NCBI RefSeq assembly: GCF_002246015.1
Contig: NZ_NOLJ01000003.1
Location: forward strand, 765,371 to 829,370
Reading direction: 5' to 3'
Origin: Nostoc sp. 'Peltigera membranacea cyanobiont' 210A
GTDB lineage: Bacteria > Cyanobacteriota > Cyanobacteriia > Cyanobacteriales > Nostocaceae
DNA: 64,000 nucleotides
Every line of letters begins with the position of its first letter. The first letter of the stretch is position 1. This document shows positions 42,247 to 52,345 of this stretch, one piece after another. Below the pieces are notes generated by a model. That model was not told the DNA's origin. It did not search any database and saw nothing but the letters and a program-made list of their open reading frames with translations. The position numbers were made by a program, and so were the translations under genes.

Positions 42247-42735
42247 TTACTGATTAAAACTAAAGCGACCGTTGACCTTTTCTGTACCAACATTCGCAGT
42301 AACTTTCACTTGATATTGACCCGCCGTAATTCCCTCCAGCTTGGTAGCGTAGTGTTTACCATCAGCATCATATGTTAGGGGAACTGTTTTTTGCTTTCCA
42401 TCTGGTGACTGAATATCAGCCGTAACTTTCGCATTTGGAACTGCTTCGTGTTTATCACCTGTTTGCAAATATAAATCTAAGTGAGTCGTACTACCTTCTT
42501 TCTCAGGCACTAACTCTAAGTGATATTTTCCTGCTTCAACGACTTGAGCGTTTTTACCATGTGAGTCGCCATGAGCAGATGTTTCAGTTTTGGCGGCTGG
42601 TTCGGTTTTGCTAGTATTTTCTGTAGAAGGACTAGAAGGATTACTACTGGACTCAGAAGCTTGATTACCACAAGCTCCCAAAAAAAGTAATCCTACACTG
42701 GCGAAAACAACAAAGCCTAATTTGAATGATTGCAT
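42247..42735 (-). CDS. Periplasmic lipoprotein of the efflux operon
   Basis: About 162 aa. ATG 42735 is preferred because GAGGAG lies just before it; an ATG 15 nt earlier also fits the frame. Lipobox LFLGAC gives a lipid-anchored Cys. A Ser/Thr/Glu linker with His (HGDSHGK) follows, then a beta-sandwich (YHLELVPEKEGSTTHLDLYL, LEGITAGQYQVKVTANV) of the FixH/YtkA-like kind. It lies 95 bp after the first RND pump and probably assists metal efflux. Role inferred from context. Confidence 0.72.
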   Translation of the reverse strand: MQSFKLGFVVFASVGLLFLGACGNQASESSSNPSSPSTENTSKTEPAAKTETSAHGDSHGKNAQVVEAGKYHLELVPEKEGSTTHLDLYLQTGDKHEAVPNAKVTADIQSPDGKQKTVPLTYDADGKHYATKLEGITAGQYQVKVTANVGTEKVNGRFSFNQ

Positions 42736-42845
42736 TGATTTACTCCTCATTGATTATTAGAAAAATTTTGCTCAATCCCATACGTAGCGTATGAATATCT
42801 CTACATTCCCAGGTGGACATCTGGGAAGAATTAATAAATTAAGTG

Positions 42846-45800
42846 TCATACAACTGAACCTTGAGTAACATCGATTTCTTGTACTTGTGTAGTCTTTTTG
42901 GGAACCAAAAATTTACCAAATAGCGAATATAAAGCCGGCAAAACTAAGAGTGTTAAAGCTGTGGAAGTAACCAAGCCACCTAACACTACCACAGCCAAAG
43001 GTTGCAAAATTTCCTTACCTGCACCAGAACCAATTACTAGGGGAACCATACCTAGTGCTGACGAAAGTGCTGTCAGGAGAATCGCAACTAATCGTTCCAT
43101 CGAACCATCAACAATCACTTGTTTGAGCGGTATTCCCTCTGCTAGGCGATTGTTATAGTTATCTACTAACAGCAATCCGTTGCGAGTAGCTACACCAAAT
43201 AAAGTAATGAAACCAACCATTGAAGCGACGGAGATGATCCCACCACCGATAGCAACAGAAATTACACCGCCAATTAACGCTAGTGGCAAGTTAATCATAA
43301 TCATTGCTGTGGCAGGAATTGACTTGACGGCAAAGTAAATCAGCACAGAAATTGCTGCGATCGCAACCGCACCTGCAATCATTAATGTCTGCGTTGCTTG
43401 TTCCTGTGCCTGAAACTGACCGCCAAATTGCACATAGTATCCTCCAGGTAGTTGAATTTGTTTGACGCGATCGCGTACATCTTTAATTACAGAACCCAAA
43501 TCCTTTCCAGAAACGTTGGCAGAAACCACAATCAGCCGGGAAACATTTTCACGATTGATGGTACTTGGCCCCGTGCCATAATCAACTTTAGCAACCTGAG
43601 ATAAAGGAATTTTCTGTCCATTGGGTGTATCTACCAACAAGTTACCAATCACGTCCAAATTGTTACGTGAGCTATCTTGCAACCACACAACGAGATTAAA
43701 CGTTTGTTGCTTCTCCAACACTTGAGAAACTGCTTTTCCATTTAGCCCAGTCTCTATGGTTTCTGCCAGTTCCCCCACAGTTAACCCATAACGAGCGGCT
43801 GCATCACGGTCAAATTGAATTTGGATTTGTTTAACTGGGACTTGGGGTTCTAGTTGCAAATCTACAATACCGGGAATACCACTCATGGCGGATTGTACCT
43901 GTTTACCAATAATGCGGAGTTGTTCAAGTTCGGGGCCATAAATTTTGACAGCGATCGCACTTCTTACACCGGAGAGGATATCATCGATTCGGTGTGAGAT
44001 AAATCCACCAATGTTGGTTGCCACACCAGGAAGTTTTTCAAACTCTTTGCGGAGTACTTCAACAGTCTTCTCCCGATTTTTCGCTCCTTCTTCGCTAATC
44101 TGCACATCCAACTCGCCAAAGTTGACCCCTGCCACTTCTGGATCTCCTTGAGCAAACCCAGCTCGTAAGGCAATAAAATCAAAACGGCGATCGTTTTTAA
44201 GGGCATCCATCACCGCTAAAGCTGCTTGATCAGTTGCATTTAGGGATTCACCAGGTAAGAGAACCATTGAATTGACCAAAGAGCGGTCTTGGAACTCTGG
44301 CAGGAAGACTTTTCCCAACCCAGGTAGAATTACTATAGATGTAACAAAGCCCGCAAGCGCCACCCCTAAAATCACCTTGGGGTAACGAATCGAGAACTTC
44401 AACGCTGGACGATAAAATTGATGTGTTTTGCGCTCTAGCCAAGTTTCCGCACTCGGTAAACGACGATTTGCTAATAATAAAGCACATAGCGCTGGAGTTA
44501 GTGTTAATGCAACTAAGGTAGAAGCGAGAATTGATAGCAAATACGCCATTCCCATCGGCGTAAAAATGCGACCTTCCACCCCAGACAGGACGAAAATCGG
44601 TGCAAATACTACTGCGATAATGACAGTGGAGAATAAAACACTAACACGTACCTCTACTGAACCATCAAACACTACTTGTAAAGGATTTTTCGGGTTCCCT
44701 GCTATTTGGTTTTCTCGCAATCGGCGGTAGACGTTTTCCATATCAACGATCGCATCATCTACCACTGAACCAATAGCAACTACTAGTCCACCCAAGGTCA
44801 TTGTATTAATGCCTTGTCCAGTCCAACTCAGAATAATCATGCCTAACAGTAACGACAGAGGCAAGGCACTAAGGCTAATAATTACCGTGCGCCAGTTCAT
44901 CAAAAAGATAATTAGGATGACTGAAACGATAATGATGCCATCCCGCAGAGCTTCCTCAACGTTTTTAACTGAAGCTTCAATAAATAAATCTTGATCAAAG
45001 GTTTTAGTAAACTTAACATCCTGCGGTAGCCCTGGTTTAATCTCCTCCATTGCTGCTTCCACAGCTTTGACTACAGTGGGTGTATCTGCGGCTGGCTGCT
45101 TAGAGACAGTTAAAATTACTGCTCGTTTTCCTTGGAATAGTCCATCTCCTCGTCTTAGTCCCGGGCCAATTTTTACCTCTGCTACTTGTTCAAGTAATAC
45201 GGGTGTTCCTTTAGCAGCTTTGATAACCGAACGCTTGAGTTGATTAATTGACTCTATTCGCCCAATTCCCCGAATTAGTGTTTCTTGGTCAGGAGTAATC
45301 AAAAATCCTCCCGGCACATTAACGTTAGCATTCTGCGCTGCTTGAGTGACTTCTGGCAGGGAGACGTTATAGGCTTTGAGCTTGTCTGGATCTATCAAGA
45401 CTTGATATTGCCGCTCATCGCCTCCATAAAGAAATACGTTGCTCACACCTGGTACAGCCAGCAAGCGATTTTTTACGTCCCAGTTGACAATGCGCCATAC
45501 CTCCATCATGTCGGTGCTTTGGGAGGAAAAAGCGTATTTGACAGCCCATCCCAAGGGCGAGTTAATAGGCAAGATTTCCGGTTGCTCTACCCCTTGTGGT
45601 AGTTTTACCCCTTGTAATCGCTCTGTTACTAGTTGGCGATCGCGATATATATCAGTATCCCAGCTAAAGACAGTTTTTATAGCAGAAATCCCAATAGCAG
45701 ATGAAGACCGCAGAGATTCTAGTCCTGGTGTGCCATTAATCGCACTTTCAATTGGCCGAGTCACCAAAGACTCGATTTCTTCTGGTGCTAAACCAGAAGC

Positions 45801-45956
45801 TTCAACTTGAATTTCTACTTGGGGCGGAGCAAAGGCAGGAAATACGTCGAGCGGCATTTGTGTGATGACACGCAATCCCCACAGACTAATTAATATCGAG
45901 GCAATAACGATTAGCCACCTTTGCGCGATCGACCATTTGACAATGGAATTGAGCAT
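42846..45956 (-). CDS. CusA/CzcA-family heavy-metal RND pump 1
   Basis: 1036 aa, full length, proton-driven inner-membrane pump for a tripartite efflux system. Seen: N-terminal helix IVKWSIAQRWLIVIA, periplasmic porter domains and TM4 motif VAIGSVVDDAIVDMENVYRR. The paired Asp of the proton relay replaces the DFGxxVDGAVV of CzcA proper, so specificity (Zn/Co/Cd versus Cu/Ag) cannot be read from the motif alone. C-terminal helices are intact. A TTTCAT box lies about 105 nt upstream. It is paralogous to the pump at 46296 and has no separate adaptor, so both may share the one at 49445. Confidence 0.93.
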   Translation of the reverse strand: MLNSIVKWSIAQRWLIVIASILISLWGLRVITQMPLDVFPAFAPPQVEIQVEASGLAPEEIESLVTRPIESAINGTPGLESLRSSSAIGISAIKTVFSWDTDIYRDRQLVTERLQGVKLPQGVEQPEILPINSPLGWAVKYAFSSQSTDMMEVWRIVNWDVKNRLLAVPGVSNVFLYGGDERQYQVLIDPDKLKAYNVSLPEVTQAAQNANVNVPGGFLITPDQETLIRGIGRIESINQLKRSVIKAAKGTPVLLEQVAEVKIGPGLRRGDGLFQGKRAVILTVSKQPAADTPTVVKAVEAAMEEIKPGLPQDVKFTKTFDQDLFIEASVKNVEEALRDGIIIVSVILIIFLMNWRTVIISLSALPLSLLLGMIILSWTGQGINTMTLGGLVVAIGSVVDDAIVDMENVYRRLRENQIAGNPKNPLQVVFDGSVEVRVSVLFSTVIIAVVFAPIFVLSGVEGRIFTPMGMAYLLSILASTLVALTLTPALCALLLANRRLPSAETWLERKTHQFYRPALKFSIRYPKVILGVALAGFVTSIVILPGLGKVFLPEFQDRSLVNSMVLLPGESLNATDQAALAVMDALKNDRRFDFIALRAGFAQGDPEVAGVNFGELDVQISEEGAKNREKTVEVLRKEFEKLPGVATNIGGFISHRIDDILSGVRSAIAVKIYGPELEQLRIIGKQVQSAMSGIPGIVDLQLEPQVPVKQIQIQFDRDAAARYGLTVGELAETIETGLNGKAVSQVLEKQQTFNLVVWLQDSSRNNLDVIGNLLVDTPNGQKIPLSQVAKVDYGTGPSTINRENVSRLIVVSANVSGKDLGSVIKDVRDRVKQIQLPGGYYVQFGGQFQAQEQATQTLMIAGAVAIAAISVLIYFAVKSIPATAMIMINLPLALIGGVISVAIGGGIISVASMVGFITLFGVATRNGLLLVDNYNNRLAEGIPLKQVIVDGSMERLVAILLTALSSALGMVPLVIGSGAGKEILQPLAVVVLGGLVTSTALTLLVLPALYSLFGKFLVPKKTTQVQEIDVTQGSVV

Positions 45957-46060
45957 TTTTGAGACAACTCAAGGGTTTTTTGCTTGATGATACAGTGAAT
46001 CCATTCGGGATAATCTGTAGTTTTGACACTTAGGCACTGTATCTAATGTCTCAAATGAAG

Positions 46061-46077
46061 ATGAAATCAGGATGAAA
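46061..46077 (-). promoter_or_regulatory. TTTCAT-N5-TTTCAT box upstream of RND pump 1
   Basis: Perfect repeat on the minus strand about 105 nt before ATG 45956, with an adjoining CTTCAT half-site, in a 339-bp gap without genes. Confidence 0.68.
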
Positions 46078-46295
46078 TCAAAGTTGAATAATGGTAAGCG
46101 AAAAATTCGGCAGATGTTACCGCGAGTAAATGTATTACCCTTGGTAGAAAATACTTTTACTCCCTATGAGCAAACCTTAGTGATAGTTATGGCTCAGTGA
46201 TAGCTGAAAATACAGTCGAAAAATTTGGAATTTAATGCATGAATTCTTTGCTCAATTCCAAAGGATTCTAGAAGATAAATTTCCTGTGATATTTA

Positions 46296-49200
46296 TCATT
46301 GCTCAAAAACTGCTTTTGGTACTTTGCCATCCTCTACAACTGACATAGTACGCTTAGGCAGCAATAACTTACCAAACTTGGCATACAAAGCAGGCAAAAC
46401 TACTAACGTTAACGCCGTAGAGGTAAACAACCCACCCAACACAACTATCGACAATGGTTGTAAAATTTCTTTTCCAGGGCCACTCTCAACTACTAGAGGT
46501 GCTAATCCTAAAGCAGAGGTAAAAGCTGTCATCAAAATGGCATTCAGACGTTCCATTGACCCTTTAATCAGAACTTCTTTAAGTGGTATACCTTCCCTAC
46601 GGGACGCTTCGCGAAGACTAAATTTGGTGTTGTAATTATCCACAAGTAACAAACCATTGCGGGTAGCAACTCCAAATAGGGTAATAAAGCCAACCAAAGA
46701 GGCGATAGAAATTATTCCTCCAGACAAAGCTACTGAAAATACTCCTCCCACTAATGCCAAAGGTAAATTAATCATAATCATGGCAGTAGAAGGGATAGAT
46801 TTGACAGAAAGGTACATGATGACTGTAATTGCGACAAAAGCGATCGCACTCGAAATTAAGATATTCTGAGTTGCTCTTTCTTCTGCCTCAAATTGTCCCG
46901 CATACTGGATATAGTAACCAGAGGGTGGATGTACCTGTTGCTTAACTTTAGCTTGAATTTCATTGACGATAGAGCGCAAATCCCTACCATTAGCGTTAGC
47001 AGAAACAACAATCAGACGGGAGACATTTTCTCTATTTATAGTATTAGGCCCAGTACCATTTTCAATTGTGGCAACCTGTGCTAAAGGAATTTTTTGACCG
47101 TTAGGAGTATCAACTAACAAATTGCGAATCGTATCCAAGTTTTGCCTTGCATCTGACTTTAGCCATACAACTAAATCGAAAGTCTGTTGTTTCTCTAAAA
47201 CTTGAGAGACTACTCTTCCATTCAGAGCAGTTTCAATAATTTCGGAAAGTTTGCCTACTGTCAAACCATACCGTGAAGCAGCAGGTCGATTGAACTTAAT
47301 TTGTATTTGTTCAATGGGTATTTGGGGTTCTAGTTGCAAATCTACAATCCCATTAACGGTTTTCATGACATCATCAACTTGCTGTCCAATTGTGCGGAGT
47401 TGTTCTAAGTCTGGGCCAAAAATTTTGACAGCGATCGCACTTCTCACCCCAGACAATACCTCATCCATGCGGTGCGAGATAAAACCGCCAATATTTGGCG
47501 CTACCCCCGGTAACTTAGCAAATTCCTCCCGTAACTTCTCAATCGTCCCCTTCCTGTCTTTCATCCCTGCGTCGCTTAACTCGATATCCAAGTGTCCCAA
47601 ATTCACCCCTGCTGCATCCCCATCACCCGGCGCACGCCCAGAACGCAATTGCACGTATGGAAATCTAGAGTCTCCCTTGAGTGCGTGTTGAAGTGTTTCA
47701 CCAGCTGCATTGGTAGCTTCTAGAGAAACCCCCGGATAAAGAGTGAGAGTATTAACCAAAGTCTGCTCTTGAAACTCTGGTAAAAATATTCTGCCAAAGG
47801 AAGGGACAATTACAGCCGCAGCCACTAAACTTGCAGCAGCAGCGCCTATAACAATTCCAGAATGTCGTAGAGAAAATGTTAATAGAGGAAGATACAGTCT
47901 TTTAAAAAATCTCGCCACCCAAGGTTCTGTTTCTGGCAAGCGACCATAAGGTAGTAAGATTGCACATAAAGCCGGAGTTACCGTCAATGCAGTGATACTA
48001 GAGGCTATAACTGCTGCCATATAACCTAATCCCATTGGGATAAAAATGCTGCCTTCTACACCAGCTAAAGCAAACACTGGAGAGAAGACAACTATAGTAA
48101 TGACAGTAGCTCCAAATACTGAATCCCGTACCTCTTGACAACCGTCAAATACAACATCTAAAACCGGGCGCGGGTTGGGGGAATATTTATTTTCTCGCAG
48201 GTTACGGTAGACATTTTCCGCATCAACAATCGCATCATCAACAGCTGAACCGATTGCTACTGCTAGCCCTCCCAAAGTCATGGTATTTAAACCTTGTCCC
48301 AACCAATTTAGTAGTAGTACTCCTAGTAATAAAGATAAAGGTAGGGCAGTTAAACAAATAGCTAGGTTACGCCAATTCATTAAAAAAGGAATTAGAATTA
48401 GAGCAACAATAATGCTACCTTCAATTAAAGCCTCTCGAACATTCTCAATAGAAGAATCAATATAGTTTTCTTGACGAAATGTTGGGGTAACTTTGATATC
48501 TTTAGGCAATCCTGCTTGAATCTCTGACATCGCTGCTTCAATAGCACGGGTAACAGTAGGAGTATCGGCTTGAGGCTGTTTATTAATCATCACAACAATT
48601 GCCTTTTGACCGTTAAAACTGCCATCACCCCGTTTAATAGCTGCACCAATTTGTACATCAGCAATATCGGAGATTTTAACAGGCGTACCATTACGAGCAG
48701 TAATCACTGATTGCTGTAATTCTTCGATAGATTCAATCCGCCCAATCCCCCGAATTAACTTTTCTCGGTCTGGAGTAATTAAATAGCCACCAGGAGCATT
48801 CACATTGGCAGCTTTGGCTGCTTGCTCTACGTCTTCTAAAGTGACATTAAAGGCTCTTAGCTTCGCTGGATCAACTAATACTTGATATTGACGGACATCA
48901 CCACCATACGCAACTACTTGACTAACACCAGGCACAGCTAAAAGGCGGTTTGTCACTTGCCAATCAACAATGCGCCGCACTTCCATTAAAGGAGTGCTTT
49001 GAGAGGTAAAGGCATATTGTAATACAGTGCCAATGGGAGAGCTTGTCGGAGAAATTTGCGGAGTTTCTACCCCTGATGGAAGCTTACTTTGAGCTTGTTG
49101 TAATCGCTCTGTTACTAACTGGCGAGCTTGATAAATATCAGTATCCCAGTTAAAAATGACTTTAACGACAGAAATTCCTGCTGCTGAAGATGAGCGTACT

Positions 49201-49442
49201 GCCGTTACTCCAGGAGTACCGTTAATTGCACTTTCAATTGGTAAAGTTACCAAGGATTCTAATTCTTCGGGGGCGAGTCCTGGTGCTTCAGTTTGAATTT
49301 CAACTTGGGGTGGTGCAAAGCTAGGAAAAACATCCAAAGGCATTTGGATAATTGTCCGAAATATCCAAATAGTCAAGATAATTGTACCCAGGATGACTAA
49401 CCAACGGCGAGCGATCGCCCATTTGATGATAGCACTGAGCAT
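46296..49442 (-). CDS. CusA/CzcA-family heavy-metal RND pump 2
   Basis: 1048 aa; starts 2 bp after the adaptor's stop, so it is cotranscribed with it. The same plan as pump 1, with IIKWAIARRWLVILG at the start and VAIGSAVDDAIVDAENVYRN in TM4. Collinear with pump 1 throughout, except for an extra SLREASRR after NYNTKF, where pump 1 reads NYNNRLAEGIPL. That insertion is a short dispersed DNA repeat read in frame in a loop near the last helices. Two related pumps with one adaptor suggest different metals or a heteromeric arrangement. Confidence 0.93.
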   Translation of the reverse strand: MLSAIIKWAIARRWLVILGTIILTIWIFRTIIQMPLDVFPSFAPPQVEIQTEAPGLAPEELESLVTLPIESAINGTPGVTAVRSSSAAGISVVKVIFNWDTDIYQARQLVTERLQQAQSKLPSGVETPQISPTSSPIGTVLQYAFTSQSTPLMEVRRIVDWQVTNRLLAVPGVSQVVAYGGDVRQYQVLVDPAKLRAFNVTLEDVEQAAKAANVNAPGGYLITPDREKLIRGIGRIESIEELQQSVITARNGTPVKISDIADVQIGAAIKRGDGSFNGQKAIVVMINKQPQADTPTVTRAIEAAMSEIQAGLPKDIKVTPTFRQENYIDSSIENVREALIEGSIIVALILIPFLMNWRNLAICLTALPLSLLLGVLLLNWLGQGLNTMTLGGLAVAIGSAVDDAIVDAENVYRNLRENKYSPNPRPVLDVVFDGCQEVRDSVFGATVITIVVFSPVFALAGVEGSIFIPMGLGYMAAVIASSITALTVTPALCAILLPYGRLPETEPWVARFFKRLYLPLLTFSLRHSGIVIGAAAASLVAAAVIVPSFGRIFLPEFQEQTLVNTLTLYPGVSLEATNAAGETLQHALKGDSRFPYVQLRSGRAPGDGDAAGVNLGHLDIELSDAGMKDRKGTIEKLREEFAKLPGVAPNIGGFISHRMDEVLSGVRSAIAVKIFGPDLEQLRTIGQQVDDVMKTVNGIVDLQLEPQIPIEQIQIKFNRPAASRYGLTVGKLSEIIETALNGRVVSQVLEKQQTFDLVVWLKSDARQNLDTIRNLLVDTPNGQKIPLAQVATIENGTGPNTINRENVSRLIVVSANANGRDLRSIVNEIQAKVKQQVHPPSGYYIQYAGQFEAEERATQNILISSAIAFVAITVIMYLSVKSIPSTAMIMINLPLALVGGVFSVALSGGIISIASLVGFITLFGVATRNGLLLVDNYNTKFSLREASRREGIPLKEVLIKGSMERLNAILMTAFTSALGLAPLVVESGPGKEILQPLSIVVLGGLFTSTALTLVVLPALYAKFGKLLLPKRTMSVVEDGKVPKAVFEQ
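46593..46618. repeat. Dispersed palindromic repeat inside the RND pump 2 gene
   Basis: CTACGGGACGCTTCGCGAAG, the same type of element found between genes, adds about eight codons (SLREASRR) relative to the paralogue. Confidence 0.6.
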
Positions 49443-49444
49443 TT

Positions 49445-51118
49445 TTATTGTTGAGTATTTTTACTAATAATTATGACTTTTGGTTCTTCATGAGGCGCAC
49501 GATGGTTATCATCTGAGTTTGTAGAACCATTAATAGAATCTTCTGGTACATCATAGGCAAGTTCTGCCCCGACTGGAACTAGTTGAAGCTTGCTGCGACG
49601 GCCTGCCATGAAACCTACAGCAGCTATTGCAACTCCTCCACCTACTCCTAGCAACCACAACGGTACTGGTAAGCTGGGCGTTTTAACTTCAGTCGCTTGT
49701 GCAGGAGCTTCTTTTGTCTCACCTTCTTTTGGCTTAGTATCACCACGCAATGATTGTGCATAAAGTTGTGGTGCGCGTTGAGTGACAATCATATCCCCTT
49801 CAAATAAGCCACTCTTAACCTCAACGACATCTCCAGAGGTTTGCCCTAAAGTTACTTCAACTGTTTGGTAAGCATTACCATTTTGTACATAAACAACTTT
49901 CTTACCATTTGCGTCAACCACTGCTGAGGTAGGAATAGCTGAAATAGCAGAGGACGTTTGCTCTGTTAAAACTTCTAGCTCTGCGAACATTCCTGGTTTG
50001 AGTTGTCCGCGTGAGTTCTCTATCTCTGCTTGTACTGGTACGACTCTTGTTTCTCCTTCTACTGTTGTACCAATCCGGGAAATCCGTCCCGAAAAGGTAC
50101 GTTCAGGCATACTAGCTACTTTTAGAGTCACCCTTTGACCAGTTTTAACTCTACCTAAATCTTTTTCATAAATGTTAGCTGTGGCGAAAAGCCGACTATC
50201 GTTGACAATAGTCATCAATTTGCCACCTGCATCATTAAAAGTTTGACCAATAGTAACTTCTCTATCAGCAACCTTACCAGAGATGGGAGCGGTTACGGTC
50301 ACTAATCCCTTGGAATTGGGGAGATTTCCCAGTTGAGCAAGTCGAGTTTGATAACTAGTATTACTGCGATTAATATTTGACTTTGCTAGTTGAACTGACG
50401 CTTGGGCGCGTTTGAGTTGATTTTCTGCCGCGATAACCTCCCGACGGCTGTTAGCTTTGGTAAGTTCGGCTTTTGCCTGTGCTAGCTGGGTCTGGGATTC
50501 TAAGGCATTGCGTCGGGGTAAAGCACCTTCAGTGGCTAACTGTTTGTCTTTGTTGTACTTTTCTTGAGCAAAATCAACTTGACTCTGTGCTTGGGCAATT
50601 TCAGAGTTGGCTATTTGTTGATATCTTTGATAATTTTGTTGAGCCAGTCTTAAGTCTGCTTGGGCCTGTTGTAAATCAGCTTGACCTTGTGCTAATTTGT
50701 CCTGAGATTCCACGCGTAATGTCACCAACCCTGGACTAGTAACTATAGCAACAGGTTGACCAAGCTTTACTGATGCACCTGGTTCCACCAACAATTCAAC
50801 AACTTTCGCCCCTTCAATTGGGGTAGTCACTTCTACTTTTTGGTTAGGAAGAGTCTCTATTTGTCCAGTAGTTTTGATGCCAATAGCTAACCGTTGACGT
50901 TGGACAGGCTCGACTTTAATCCCTAACCGTTTGGCTGTATCGGCATCAACCTGAATAGAATTATTAGTTGAAGTGGCTTCGCTTCCTCCTTGAAATTCGT
51001 CTCCATGTCCGCCATGAGCCAACACAACTGCGGGACTTGCTAATAACAATAGGCTTAGGAATGTGCCAGAAATATAACGAATAGCTGTAGGTGTTTGGGA
51101 ACGCAGAGAATTAGACAT
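49445..51118 (-). CDS. RND periplasmic adaptor (CusB/HlyD family)
   Basis: 557 aa. Signal-like N-terminus (about 15-35), then His-rich LAHGGHGDEFQGG at the mature start, a possible metal site. Paired lipoyl/barrel-sandwich halves (TTPIEGAKVVELLVEPGASV and VTAPISGKVADREVTIGQTF) flank a long coiled coil rich in Gln, Ala and Leu (about 140-255). The beta-barrel VTLKVASMPERTFSGRISRI follows, then an unusual C-terminal membrane helix (about 485-505, LPVPLWLLGVGGGVAIAAVG). It links the RND pump to an outer-membrane channel, of which only a broken gene was seen (34744). First gene of the efflux operon, with a TTTCAT box 103 nt upstream. Confidence 0.9.
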   Translation of the reverse strand: MSNSLRSQTPTAIRYISGTFLSLLLLASPAVVLAHGGHGDEFQGGSEATSTNNSIQVDADTAKRLGIKVEPVQRQRLAIGIKTTGQIETLPNQKVEVTTPIEGAKVVELLVEPGASVKLGQPVAIVTSPGLVTLRVESQDKLAQGQADLQQAQADLRLAQQNYQRYQQIANSEIAQAQSQVDFAQEKYNKDKQLATEGALPRRNALESQTQLAQAKAELTKANSRREVIAAENQLKRAQASVQLAKSNINRSNTSYQTRLAQLGNLPNSKGLVTVTAPISGKVADREVTIGQTFNDAGGKLMTIVNDSRLFATANIYEKDLGRVKTGQRVTLKVASMPERTFSGRISRIGTTVEGETRVVPVQAEIENSRGQLKPGMFAELEVLTEQTSSAISAIPTSAVVDANGKKVVYVQNGNAYQTVEVTLGQTSGDVVEVKSGLFEGDMIVTQRAPQLYAQSLRGDTKPKEGETKEAPAQATEVKTPSLPVPLWLLGVGGGVAIAAVGFMAGRRSKLQLVPVGAELAYDVPEDSINGSTNSDDNHRAPHEEPKVIIISKNTQQ

Positions 51119-51220
51119 CGCTACTAAAAATCCTTGAGTATGGGAGAGAAGAAATTGCGAATAGTCAAAATTACTTTTAAGTTTTAGAAATACACTCTTT
51201 TACTAGTCTTTCATTCAAAA

Positions 51221-51237
51221 ATGAAATTAGGATGAAA
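51221..51237 (-). promoter_or_regulatory. TTTCAT-N5-TTTCAT box upstream of the adaptor/RND operon
   Basis: Perfect repeat on the minus strand, 103 nt before ATG 51118. Confidence 0.68.
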
Positions 51238-51359
51238 TCAAGTTTTGACCGCTCTCAGAATCACATCACTCTAAACACAACTGGAATTCAAGAAAGCAAG
51301 TGTTCTCTATTTATTTGGCATTAGATACTTGCATCATGCTTCACATAGATACTTTTGCT

Positions 51360-51585
51360 TACCCTTTAGGTGACGCTCGTACTGACGCTGGACTACTCGC
51401 TAACACCAGTTCCCTAGCTTGGGAAACCTTTTAGGGTGACGTTCCTAACGTCGTTACCACTGCGTTCGCTGCCTTCGTCTTCGTACCCCTCCGGGGAAGC
51501 AGAAGATAGCCAGTTCTCTACCCTGCGGTTTCTCCGTACTCCTGGAGCTACGCAGAGCGTTCCGTAGGGAAGCAGTACAGGACTA
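51360..51585. repeat. Block of dispersed palindromic repeats
   Basis: Several short inverted elements in tandem: AGTTCCCTAGCTTGGGAAAC, GTGACGTTCCTAACGTCGTTA, GTACCCCTCCGGGG and GCGTTCCGTAGGGAAGC. It fills the gap between the efflux operon and the DUF305 gene; no coding sequence seen. Confidence 0.6.
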
Positions 51586-51588
51586 GAC

Positions 51589-52317
51589 TCACTGGTTATA
51601 CCAAGTTTTTCGCCACTGTTTCATTTGGTTAATTTCTGCTTGCTGTGAATCAATAATACTTTGAGCCAATTTCTTGATTTCAGGACGCTTAGACTTACTC
51701 ACTGCATCTTGAGCCATCGTAATTGCACTTTCATGATGGGGAATCATTGCATTTATGAACCGCAAGTCAAAGTCAGCATCGGCGGCTCCTAAGTCCATAT
51801 TCATCATCATGCCTTGCATTTGTTGGTGAGGCATTGGGACTGTTTTACCTGTTTTCGCATCATAAGCCACCGGGGTACTACTTGCAGAGGGATACCAAGC
51901 TGTGCGCCACTGTTTCAACTGGGCAATTTCTTTGTCTTGAGAAGAGATAATTTCCGAAGCCAGCTTTTTGATTTCAGGACGTTTTGATTTCTCCTGTGCA
52001 ACATTCGCCATCTCCACTGCTCCTTGATGGTGCGGAATCATCGCATCAATAAAGCGCAAATCATAATTAGCGTCGGCTGAACCTAAATCCATTGCCATGT
52101 TATGGTTCATCATCTCCGCACTATGATTCATCATGCTACCATCGTGATTCATCGGTTGCTTGTCGCTAGTATCAGTAGCAGTGGTAGTAGGGTTTGATGC
52201 TTGGTTTTGGTTTTGGGAAGTAGTTGTAGAACAGGCTGTTAACAAGCCGCTGGGAACAGAGGCGATCGCTACTAAGGTCAATGACAAAAAGCTGTTTTTT
52301 AGAGTAGAAAGTTGCAT
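51589..52317 (-). CDS. DUF305 lipoprotein with two DUF305 domains
   Basis: 242 aa. Signal peptide with lipobox LLTAC, then a Met/His-rich linker (MNHDGSMMNHSAEMMNHNM). Two DUF305 helical domains follow: MDLGSADANYDLRFIDAMIP with HHQGAVEMA, and MDLGAADADFDLRFINAMIP with HHESAITMA, clearly an internal duplication. Probably a periplasmic copper or silver sequestrant. Dual upstream control: a MerR-type promoter at 52346-52377 and a TTTCAT box at 52480-52496. Confidence 0.9.
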   Translation of the reverse strand: MQLSTLKNSFLSLTLVAIASVPSGLLTACSTTTSQNQNQASNPTTTATDTSDKQPMNHDGSMMNHSAEMMNHNMAMDLGSADANYDLRFIDAMIPHHQGAVEMANVAQEKSKRPEIKKLASEIISSQDKEIAQLKQWRTAWYPSASSTPVAYDAKTGKTVPMPHQQMQGMMMNMDLGAADADFDLRFINAMIPHHESAITMAQDAVSKSKRPEIKKLAQSIIDSQQAEINQMKQWRKTWYNQ

Positions 52318-52345
52318 ACTGATTATCTAAATGTTTACTGATTTC

